DNA from: Triplophysa rosa
Lineage: Eukaryota; Chordata; Actinopteri; Cypriniformes; Nemacheilidae
Assembly (NCBI RefSeq): GCF_024868665.1
Contig: NC_079899.1
Span: 23,243,572-23,307,571 of the forward strand
Direction of reading: 5' to 3'
Length of the DNA: 64,000 bases
The notes under the pieces were generated by a model. That model made no database searches. It saw only the letters and a program-made list of their open reading frames with translations, and was not told where the DNA came from. A program made the position numbers and the translations under genes. Of the stretch, positions 24,469 to 36,400 are shown piece by piece (positions within the stretch are counted from its first letter, which is position 1; each line of letters begins with the position of its first letter).

Positions 24469-27400
24469 CGCTCGCTCTCTCTCTCTCTCTCTCCCTTTCA
24501 TTTTCCAACTTTTTTAAGTTTCATTGTTAAGTATACAATTTTGCCAAAAACATTAGAATAAAAATAAATTGGGTGCAAGTAATGGTAAATAAAATCAATT
24601 GTAAAAAAAACTCATTATTGGGCATTAAGAATAAGCTTAAAATTCTGCACAGACAACTCTGTACATGTCAGTAAACATTATTTCTGAAGGTATGTGGTAG
24701 AAAAATTGCTGCTAATAACACATAATGCTTCTCTGTCTCCGTGTCTCTCTCTCCAGTTGACTATAAGCTACACTGATGTCCTCGCGCCCTGTCGAGAGAG
24801 ACAGTCCCATTTACAGGAGCAATATAACTTCTTGTGTCAGTGCAAGAGATGTACCACTGAGGACAGGGTGAGCATACCTCTCCTCTCTTCCCTGTTCTGT
24901 CTTATGCTCTCTTGACCCTCATTTCTCATCTCTTTCATCCCATCAGTGTGTGATATGGCTCCTGAAAAAGGCTTCTTCCCGCCTCATTGTGTCCTGGTGT
25001 TATCACGATCTATCATATCAGGCCCTCTCCTGTTCTCCCTCATGTTCTCTCTCTTTTCCGTGCTCTCCCACTTTCTGTCTGTCTTAACCCTCGAAAGCAT
25101 CTGTCTGTCAGCCCATCACCCGTCTCTCTGCGCTGCCTTGGGGAGCCCGTCCTCAGCACGTCCTGTCATCTGTGATCATTATTGCGATGACAGGACCGTG
25201 TCAAGACGAAAGCTTCGGATGGCATGCGTTAGGGTGAAATAAAGCGGATGAATGAATGCTAAAGTTGGAGAGATGGGAATTTAAAGGTAAAGCGTGCAGT
25301 TTTTTTCCATGGTAGAAATACCTTCTTTGACCTATTTTTCCCCTACATTCAATCAATTTGAATGATTTTCATGTGGTTTCAAACTGTTGTGACAACTGAA
25401 TTGATGTTGTGTGACACACAGCATATGTTGAGCTCTGTTCAGGTGATTTTGTGGGTATTTACATCTGCATTCCACCATACCACGCTAAATATCTCAGCAC
25501 TTAACGCAAGAGAAGAGAAGCTTTATCTCTACTGTTAACACCTACACAGATGCTTCACCTGACCGCTGCTTGAGTCATCTGTCAGATAAATGCAGATAAG
25601 AGTAAACGCTTTTGCTCAGGGCAGCTGAGATAGACTTGGCTTTGTTCCTGGCTCCAGGTCCCTCTGGGCTTAAATCTAAAACATCAGAATGTTTTCTTTT
25701 GGTAAGATTTGGTGTTTAGGTAAACTGATGTCATCATGAGCTAAAATGTATCCTGGTGCACTAGAATAGGTGAAATATCACAAACATGTGTTAAGGATTT
25801 CAATCGCCATATCATGGCGATTTACGTCACAAAGCATATAATGAACTGCCAACATATTAAAATGCGTATTTTCGTGTTGGAATCCAATGACTGGTAATGA
25901 CGATTCTTTGACCAATCAGTGATCTGTGTAAACGCATCACATTTTTGTATGGATACAGTGCGCTTGGAACCTCAACCAAGGTGGTACTAAAAAAAGTATA
26001 AGGTAAAAAAGCTGTACCGCGCCGTACTATGCAGTGGAAAAGCGCCAAAAGGCTCAGTTTGATAGCCTGAACCCTTGGATCATCAGCCAGATAACATAAA
26101 GACGTGGGATCTGTGTGTACAGAGAGGCCCCCAGGGTCCTCGGGCATATCTTATTAAATGTAACGTAAATGCACTATTAATTGCTTTGGATAAAAATGTC
26201 TGCAAACTTCATAAATGGCAATGCAATAGAATTGTAATGCAAAACTTTTGTCAGGCCAGATCCAACCTTTTGCACAGACAAGCCCACCTCACGTTTGTTA
26301 AAGAAACGGTTCACAAAAAATGAAAATTCTGTCTTCATTTACTCACCCTCAAGTTGTGATGAACACAGAGATAGATATTTGTGCTTGTAACTTCTTGTAA
26401 CAAGGGTGAATAAAAGATGGCAGAATTTGTATTTTGCCTTTAACCCTTTGATGCACAAGCTATGTAAAATAAGGATTTGTGATAATCAAAACAAGTTTAG
26501 TGAGGAATACCTGGAATACTGAATTGCACAGATACCCAGAATAAAAACTTGGGTCACTTTAGACCAGGGGTTTTCAACCTTTTTGACTCCCCAAAAAGGC
26601 CCCCCATTGTATTCAACAATATTCGAAGCCCCCCTCCCACTCACAAAACCTCAAAATTTCTACCCAATAAAATATTTTAGAGCTTAATATTAACTGGAAA
26701 AATGTTTATTAACTATAAAAATGGCCGAATAATAAGACATATTTTTTTCTTTTTTTATGCATTTTAATAATTTTGTCTAATTGTAAAATATTGGTCATCT
26801 TGGGGCCCCCTTGGAAGTCAACTGGCCCCCCCTTGTGGGCCCCGGCCCCCCTGTTGAGAACTACTTCTTTAGACCCATGTTGTGCATCAAAGGGTTAACA
26901 AAGAGTATAAAGTGTGTGTGTGTGTGTGTCAGTCCTGATGCATGAGGTAATAACAGGTGAGGTGTGTGAAGCTCAACGCTGATGACATTTTGATGAGAGG
27001 GACTTGTTGATTCACCACCGGCTTTGCTGTAATCTGACAACCCGAGCGCACAACGACACACAAATACACACACACAAGGATACCGACACGCTAAAACAAT
27101 AAAGCAGCTGTATATTAGGTACAACCGGGCGGGGTCACTTATGTTATCACCTTCCCAGGATAAGTGGTGACCGGAGATGTGATTCAACCTGACATGATCA
27201 CAGATGTTGTTCTCTTTAGGTGTGGTTTGTGCAGTATTGAGACGTCCTGAGACCCGAGTCGAACACAAGGGTCAACGCGGTCCTTGAACTGTTTTTCTGT
27301 GGTTCATCTAGAAGTCAATTTTACAAAGCATTAGACTCGTCTTTTTGAACTCTGTGCTCTTTAATCATTACAGTATTGAATTGCATAATTATTGAATTTG

Positions 27401-30400
27401 CTCAATAATAAACAAAGTCTGAACTACAGTCTGCAGTCTACAGATTGATGCATAGCTTTGTCCCTATAATTAGTCTGTTCGCTCTAACAGGAAAATGGCT
27501 TTTTTATTAAATAGAAGAAGCATATATCGAAGTGTTTGCGACTTGTGCAAGAAGCAATTACAGTAGAAAATTAATTTGATGCTTCAAGGACATTTGAAAG
27601 GTTTAGGTTTATCCAGAATATGCAGAAGTTAAAATCTAAGTCCACTAGAGAACAGGTTTGAGGATTGTTTGTTTTCTGTTTGTTAAAACCACCAAGTTGA
27701 AGATGACCTGGTCATGTTTTGCCACATTGACCATATTTTGTTTGTTGACCAGAAATTGTTCCTGTACCCCAGTGGTTCTCAACTTTGGCCCGCGAGATCC
27801 ATTTTCCTGCATCTATTCCTAAAGACGCTGATTAGCTTGTTCAGGTGTATTATATCAGAGTTGGGGCTAAACTCGGCTTAGTTGAGAACCACTGCTGTAG
27901 CCAAATTGATGGAGCATCATGTTCGCAATGCAAATGCCATGGGTTTGACTCCCAGGCAACACATGTCAGACAAAATATAATGTAATGAAAGCATCTTTGA
28001 AATGCATAAATATAAGCAGAAATGAGTGATGTCATTTCCTGTTGTTGTAAGTTTTCTCTGCAGTTAAAGCCGTGGATTTGGGTCAGTTCATGAAGATACA
28101 GTAGCTCGCTGGCAAATGGCTTGCAGGGTTTTGGCCTCTCGTGACATACTCGTCTCTCTCGCATTTTGGAAGGCTTAAACTATTGCTGCTAAATCATTCA
28201 TACAGCTTGGATGTTTCGCATGCACTCAGCGTCCTGAACGAAAACACATAACAGGACAAATATTGTACAGCTTGTGGTGAAGGGGGTTGCATTTTTGGAT
28301 TCGATTACTTTGGCTGAATAATAAAAAATTGTCCACAGTGCTACGATTTGGATCCGTTGAATACTTCTTTCTTACATGCTATCATGTCAAATCAGATGAA
28401 GCGAGTTTTGTGTGGCATACAAATCTGCTTCTCCATTTACCCCAATTCATACATATATTCATTTTGACCTCTCTCATCCCCAGAACTTAAAATCCAGAAC
28501 CTTAAAATTTTTTTAGCACCAAATGTGCTCTCACTTTCTGGTACGTTGTCTTGAATCAGAACACCTGCCAAAAATGTTGCTAAGACCAATTACACAGTCC
28601 CTCTCCTTATGTGTGCGAAATAATGTTTTAGATGTCAAAGATACTCATGACAGAGACAACACTACAATTAGCTTAAACAATGTAGTATATGAATATTATA
28701 CTTATCATTATGGTGTACGTGGTATTTCTGAACCATGGCACAGGAAAATATTTTTCAAGAGTTACGCCGTGGTCACACTTGACTTTTCGTTCCATTGACT
28801 TCCATTCATACGCATACGAATGCGTCAGACCGGAAACGCAGCTGTCCGAAGATATTTCGCATTTCGCTGGATAGCAAAGTTCAGGTTTGGTGAACTCTGA
28901 CCTGCGAATTAGAAGACCAATAGAAGATCAAAGCATCACAGTGTGACCTCTCGGTACAGAAATGTAAAAGATGGAGGAATCGCTCCCGCCCATTTTCGCA
29001 GCACCGTCCGAGGAATTTCGGTCGGCAAGTCTAGTCTAACCGCGGCATTATTTTTCAAATCACTGCAATTGGCATCGTGAAAAACTGCTATTTGGGTCAA
29101 AGCAGTTCTGCAAAAGAGCTCAGATTGATTCTGCTTCTGTATGTGTGTGCATGTGCGTGTACAAGTGTGTGCGTGTGTTGTCAGTGTTGCGGCTGCTCAC
29201 CTCTGACGCATTACACACCTTTGATGTCTCAAAGGCACTGATACATGTATGCCCCGGGGCCACACGAACACACACACACATAAGTGTTTCCGCAGGGATT
29301 TGAGCGCCTGCCAGTGATCAGTCCAAAGCAACCCAGCATTGTCACTTTTCCTGAAATAAAGTTGGCTTACCATCACCATCCATCCTCATGTACCTCACGG
29401 CTCTCGAAACAGCCCCATAATCCTCGCAGCATCTCTCGTTCTTCTTTTAATGTTTTTTTGTTCTGTTGATGGTGCGGAGGACTTTGATGTTCGAAGCCTC
29501 ACAGACAGACAAACACCCCTCTCATCATCCTTCATCATTTATGTGCTCAGTGCACCACACCTACCAACTTGAACTTGAACACGAAGTAAGAACTTTAGTG
29601 TTTCCTTGTAAGCTGCCTATCTAGATAGCATTTTAAAGCACCGGTGGTACAGTGTTAAGTATACTACTGTATATGAACAGCGTAAATTGTGTTGTATTAT
29701 TATATTAAATTATGGTGTGTTAAGTCCTTACAGGAGTTTTGTATGTTTGAGTTGGGAAGTCAAAGAAATGTCTCATCATTTACTCACCCTCTTGTCATTT
29801 CAAACCCTTTTGACTTCCTTCCTTCCGCAGAACACAAAAGAAGATATTTTGAAGAAAGTTGATAACCGAACAGCACTGGACCCCAGTAACGTCTATTGTA
29901 TGGACACAAAACCAGTGCAAGTCAATGGGGTCAGTTAACAACATTCTTCAGGATATCTTATTTTGTGTTGTGCGGAAGAAAGAAAGTCATACGGGTTTGA
30001 AATGAGGGTGAGTAAACGATGACAGAATTGGTATTTTTGGGTGAACTGTCACTTTAAGTACGACATCAAATGAGTGCATACTTCGAAGTGAATTTGGTTA
30101 GAATAAGATTAGAAACAACTCAGGATTGAAAGAAAATCCAGTTTTCCTTTCTTACGACTTTGTGGTGGCATTCATGTGCGATTTCAATATTGTGCACCCT
30201 TATTCTATTATTTTGCAATAAATGTATGAATTTTATATTAAAACATAAATAACCAATATTTACTTTTTTAAATCAAATGTATATTAAATTGACCATGCTA
30301 ACATTTACATTGCTAACACATTTCGACTGTCTTGTTTTTGCCAAGCAGTTTTTTATGACTCGCTTCAGAAACTGCACGTGTGTCAGAGAATGTAAAGCGA

Positions 30401-33400
30401 ATGCATTTTTTATAAATAGCGAACAGATGATGCACACTCGGGCTTGACCGGTCAAGATATATTGATTTGCAAATGCATACCTTTATTCAATTTCTGATTT
30501 TCAGCCTGACCTCATGGGAATCTGCAACTAGTAGACAAGATGGATATTTTGTATACATTTTTTCAAAGTGAATTGTACAAAAACGTACATTTGTTAAGAA
30601 AGGCAATTTATTTAAAAAAGCCCCTAAAACATACCGCCACTATTGTCAAAGCATATCATAATGGAATAAGTCATTAATCATAAACTGACGTTGTATTGTT
30701 GTCTGAACAGGACTGTGAAATGCTGGCGGGAGAGAAGTCTGCATGGATGGCCGTGAGAGACTCCATCCCTCACCTGCAGCAGCTTCAGTCAGAGCAGCGT
30801 ATCCTTTACATTGCCTGACACTGGGTGGGTGATGTACTGCATCACTTTTTTATTCCTGCTGTGGTTTGTGTGAATGTTGTCTTGCAGGGTTCAGCAGGGT
30901 GAAGCAAACTAGCCTGTAGCTCTTTTGCTCTTGTATCATCTGTTAGACTCTTGCTTTGCCCCACAAACACTGTTGTCAGATCATGAGATGAAAGTCAAAG
31001 GTGTGAGGGTAAAACTGTCAGCTCTGTGTAACTCGCATCAGTCTGAGGTATCAATGAAAGTGCTGGTTGTCTCGCTGCTAAAAACATAAGCATATAGTGT
31101 TGTACTAGAGACCATCAGATGCTGGTTAAATTCTATCATCATTTACTCACCCTCTTGTCATTTCAAACCATGGCTTTCTTCCTTCTGCAGATCACAAAAG
31201 AAGATATTTTGAAGAATATACTTCTGTTGTATGTATACAAAACCAATGGATACGGCCGTTGTTTGTTTACCAACATTCTTCAAAATATCTTCTTTTGTGT
31301 TCTGCTGAAGAAAGAAAGTCATGCAGGTTTGAAATGACAAGAGGGTGAGTAAATGTTGACGGAATTTTCATTTTCGGGTGAACTATCCCTTTAACTAGCC
31401 TATTAGCCTAACCGTGATGATTTCCTGGTCAACTAGTTTTGATGTAAAGAGTATGCTGGTTGTCTTGAAGAATCATTTTAGCTTCTTTTTTTAAATAGTT
31501 TCGCATCATAAATGATAAATGTAGTTAAGTTTCATTCCTGCCTCTTTTTAATTGTGTCCTTAACCGCATGTAATAAGATTGGGAGGCATTGTTGAAAGAG
31601 AGCCAGACTCTTCTACACAGATATGCAGATGTTGTTCCAGACAAGAACATCTATGTGCTCAGACTGCTGGATCTGGCCACGGATGCCTGCATCAGTTTGG
31701 ATGATTATGAGAGAGCGCTGGAGTATGGCAGTCGAGCTCTCGAGCCGTACAAGTAAGTGTGTAGATTTCCTGTTAAAGAGATCTCAGTGGAATACACCTT
31801 CATCTCTTTCTCTCATATCTGTAAAATTCCCATTATAACTATGACTCACATAGACTTACTCTTGTCTGAACACCAAAAACAGACAAGTGCAGCTTTTAGT
31901 TTATATAAGCTAGTGTGAGCCAGTTTTTCCCATTAAACTGTAAGTCATTCCTTTTTACCATTACATTTACATGACATATAAATTACATTTGTTGCCTTAA
32001 ATTACAAGTACAATCAAATTGGCTTTACAAGTCACTTGAACTTAATGTTTTAAATTTTGACCACCATAGTAGGAAAAATTACAATGGTACCCAGAACTGT
32101 TTGCTTTCCTACATTCTTCAAAATATCTTCTTTTATGTTCAACAGAACAAAGACATTTACAAAGCAATTCAAAATAATAGTCAATGGTGGCCAAGAACTG
32201 TTTGGTTGCAAGCATCATTCGCTGTGTTCATCAGAACAAAGAAATGTTTACAGTTTTGTAACTGGAGGGTGAGTAAATGATGACAGAATTTTTATTTTTG
32301 GGTGAACTGTCCCTTTAACGTTTTGTTTCTGCTCATTTATTTAAAACGAGTCTTAAGTAAGCTTTGGTATGCATTCTTATACATTGTTTAAATATTTATG
32401 GGCTTTTAAACTAGAAATTGTTAACTCTGGGTCAACATAATTCAGGGTTATGCTGGTCCATGTTTTACACTGCTCATACTTTAACCATAATGTTCTTGTT
32501 TGCATATTTATGAGGTACTAGTACACTAGTACATTAGTACAGCATGAATGATTTTTCTAATGTTGTTCTGTCTAAAGTCCAAAACACACAGTGTGCAAAC
32601 TGTACATCAGTTTAACACCCTACTAGTCCAATAAACAACCTCATCTGTAGCTTTTATCCACTGTGAAAAAGCTTATTCGGCTCTTTAGTGTCTAAATGGA
32701 ACAAATTGACCAATTTAAGGAAGAGCAGACCCCAGGTGAGCCCACCGCAGGAAGGTATCCATCACCAACGTCTAGACCACTAAATCAATTTGCATGACAC
32801 CAGTATTAGTGATTTGCACAGCGGCCACTATAGGAGTCTGGTGAAAATATGGGTTGTGGGAAAATGTAAATGTTTTCTTCGGCACAAGCAAAGCAGAGGA
32901 TTTTCTGCAGGAGCGTCTCGGCATTCTCTCGGTTTTGGATTTCTATGGTGTGAAAAGTCATTTCGAAAGGTTTTTTTCCCCATAGTGCTGAGAATAATAC
33001 AAACCTCCAGGCTGTACACAAACGTTTCTTGACTTCAGATTCCCGCAATTTGCGGTAGTGGTGGACCTCCAGTGGTTTCCACTAAATTCACGTTGTAGAG
33101 AAAGAGAGAGACCAGACCTTTCCATGCATTGGGACCGAGAAAGTGAAATTACCCATAAGCTCTTCCCTTTCAAATGAAAAAACGTGAATATGGTTGTTAC
33201 TGTATTTTACTACTACACCAGACTTCCAGTGGCAGCTCATGCAAATGATTGTCTGTTGCATTTCTATTTTCTAACTTTATTCTGTGTGTGATTAATGTTT
33301 ATGAAGCCAAAGGAGGGCTGGGAAAAGGAAACATGGAGCTAAAATGGCTCTTTAAAGAAGAAATTGACATTCTGATTGATGGTTGGAAGTGGATCTTCAG

Positions 33401-36400
33401 CGTCTGATGTTTGTGCAACATGATGAATGCACATCATGAAGAAAAATAAATATTGCACGATGGAATATTTCAATTTGATCATTTTCATAGCATGTCCTTC
33501 AGACTGAGATTTGAGATTTTTTCTAGTCTCCGTCCAGGGTTAATTTAAGCCAATATATCTGCTACTGTAAGACTGTAAGACTTTTCCCTCGTCTTCAAAA
33601 CCCCCAATGTTATGTCTTGTGTTAAAGTATTTTGTATGTATTTTTTCTTTTAGCTTGTCACCCGTAAAAATAATTGCGTGTGTTTTTCATCTGTGTAGGT
33701 TGTGGGAGATAATCTTAATCTATTTCGAATGCGTTTTGTGATCATATTTTAAAATGACATAAGTGACCCCACCAATAAGCGTGCCATATTTGTCCCATTG
33801 ATTTACTCTCACTGCACATGCTATCTTCATTTCTTTCAAATTCGCATCATATATTCGTCAAATATTTGGGCAGAAAATCTTTGCAAGTCAAAACAAGGCT
33901 AAGATGCACGAGGACGATTTTATTTAACTGACAGCGCGAGTCATCGGGCTTCGTGACATTCCATTACGGCTCGATTCGGGATCCGTCATGCTCTTTTGTT
34001 CTGCGCTTCAGAATCGCGAGGTTCATTATTGGGCTTGTCGGGGACCCCGAATAATTCCTGGAATTGGCTCGTCCCGCGTTCACCGTGAGACTGATTTCTG
34101 AACAGTCAATTATCAGAAATGGTACAGACCACCCGGCCCACCCCCTTCCTCTCATCTTTCAAGCGTCAAAAGGCTTTTGAAAGAGATCCAAGCAAGGCGA
34201 CCACCTGACAAAGCAATAATAGATACTTCACATCCGAGGAGAGCTTCAACACCCTTACAATCACTTCTCAACTGTGGCGACGTGAAGAAAATTAAATTCT
34301 GCTACCTCGAGAAACTTTCTAAATTGTTTTCAGAGAAACAGAACGCCGTTCCATGCATTGCATATTAACCCGAGGGTGCTGCTGGCTATTGAGAGATAAA
34401 CAGACGTTTGTTTATGTACCGGTTCTATTTGGGGATCAGTCGAGCAGTTTAGCGAGAGCCACTGAATTGTTTTAATTGCTGAAGTACTTAATATATGCAA
34501 AGTGATTCATTAGCGCATGCTGTTTTTAGCCGGTCTTCTCACTATAATTCATTTGATTGTAAAATTAGCATTGCGGCATCTTATTATTTATGTATGGCGT
34601 TCCACTTTGAACTAAGTTTGAAACTTAGACACACGCAGGGATTTGATAACACAGAGTTTGTGATGAGTCTGATATGCGTATTGCAATATATGTGATTTTT
34701 TTTGTCAAAATCAAGTTTATGGAGTTAAAGTCACATATGCAGTGCAGTTGTCACTTTAAATACTTTACAGGTGTTGGAAGCAGAAAGCACTTGCATTCTC
34801 ACATGTCAATAACTCAGTTTGGTAGCTCATACATTGTAAATGCATTATATGCGTTACATGAAAATACATCTTTAATTCCCTTTAATTAATTATAATTTTC
34901 TGTGTGCTGTTTTTTCTGTTGAGTTTTGGCAGGGACGTCACTTAAATTTACAGTGTCTGGAGGAAATGTTCTTGGTTTGTCCCCAGGCAGGACCACCTAC
35001 TGTATTTTTCCATATAACAGGAGATGAAAAAGTGTTTTGTAGATCTGTTTGGAAACTATCTTTATCATTATTCTTTGTGATTTATTTGTGGCTCTGGCAC
35101 AGAAATTGCTTACAGCAGCATTAATAGTTGCTAAGGTGTTATAAGAGTAAGACGTTGAAAATGCATGCGTGTAACTTTTGTTCTGACATTAAGGAATATT
35201 ACGTTCTTCTCAGTCCTACTGGCACATTACTTGGCTTGTTTCTGTAATTGTGTGTATTTATAGGATTTGCATTATGAACCGATACAGTTGGTTATATTAA
35301 AATGGTTCTTGTATCTTCTGTAAGGGTTGTTCAACATTAATCGTGATTAATCGCATCCTAAAAGTGTTGTGTTTACATAATATATGTCTGTTCACTGTGC
35401 ATATTTATTTTGTATTTATAAACGCATACATGTACACATACATGTATATATTTAGGAAATATTTGCATGTACACTCCATAACAAAATCTTTTTTTTCTGT
35501 TTCCGGGGGAAACATTACAAGCATTCGCATTTCTCGCTGGTGGATCGTAACCAGGTTGTAATTCCTGCTTCAAAATGCCAAAACAAGAAACAGGAGCAAG
35601 AAACAAAAACTCAGAGGCAATTTATTGAAAACTTCATTTAAACTCAAACAGGCTGTTCATCAGCTGATCAGCAGGAAAGTCAGGAGTGTATATATTAATA
35701 TTTATATACATTTAAATAATTATTTCAATTACACAAAAAACATTGATTTATTTTTTTATATCTTTCCTAATATGCATGCATGTTTTTATAAATACAAAAT
35801 AAATATGCACAGACATATATTATGTAAAGAAAAAACTATTATTCTGGATGCGATTAATAGAACAGCCCTATCTTCTGTTCATCAGATGTTTTCCTTTGAC
35901 CAAAACATTGAAGTTGGACCTATGCGCAATGTACAAACACAAAAATATTTATTTTTGAGGTACACTTAAAGGGACAGTTCACCCACAAATAATAAATCTT
36001 TCATCATTTACTCACCCTCATGTCATTCCAAACCTGTTAGACTTTCTTCTGCACAACACAAAGAAGATATTTTGAAGAACGCTGGTAACCAAACAACACT
36101 GGACCCCATTGGATTTCATTCTGTGAACACAAAACCACTAAGACATTTCTCAAAATATCTTCTTTTGTGATCCACTGAAGAAATGGTCATTTACAGAGTT
36201 TAAACAACATGAGGGTGAATAAACGACGACAGAATTTAAACGTAACGTAAACTATCCCTTCAAAGGCCGGTGGCAAACACTCTGGTTGAGATGTCAGATC
36301 AGGTCCGTTACAGAAACAAGTTGCAATGTCATTACTATGTAAATTAGTACATTAAGCAGTTAATCCAATGAAGTGCAAGACGGCACATTCCTAAGTGCCG

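Larger units (their letters stand above)
21939..24756 (+). other. smyd3: SMYD3 intron
   Basis: This intron holds the CA microsatellite, a GGTTCTTTAT/AAGAACCTT repeat element (about 22078-22325), and a diverged partial duplication of a CT-rich block (23911-24200 and 24403-24620). The stretch between about 22330 and 23900 shows nothing recognisable. Confidence 0.85.
24868..30710 (+). other. smyd3: SMYD3 intron
   Basis: This 5.8-kb intron has no exon. It holds a SINE tail (26153-26215), a cluster of nested elements (26298-26898), two hAT-type elements (27770-27894, 28759-29050), a SINE remnant (27900-27990) and a TTAAAGGGA element (29768-30057). Fragments around 25950-26055 (ending CAGTGGAAAAGCGCC) look like part of another teleost repeat. 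Confidence 0.85.
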
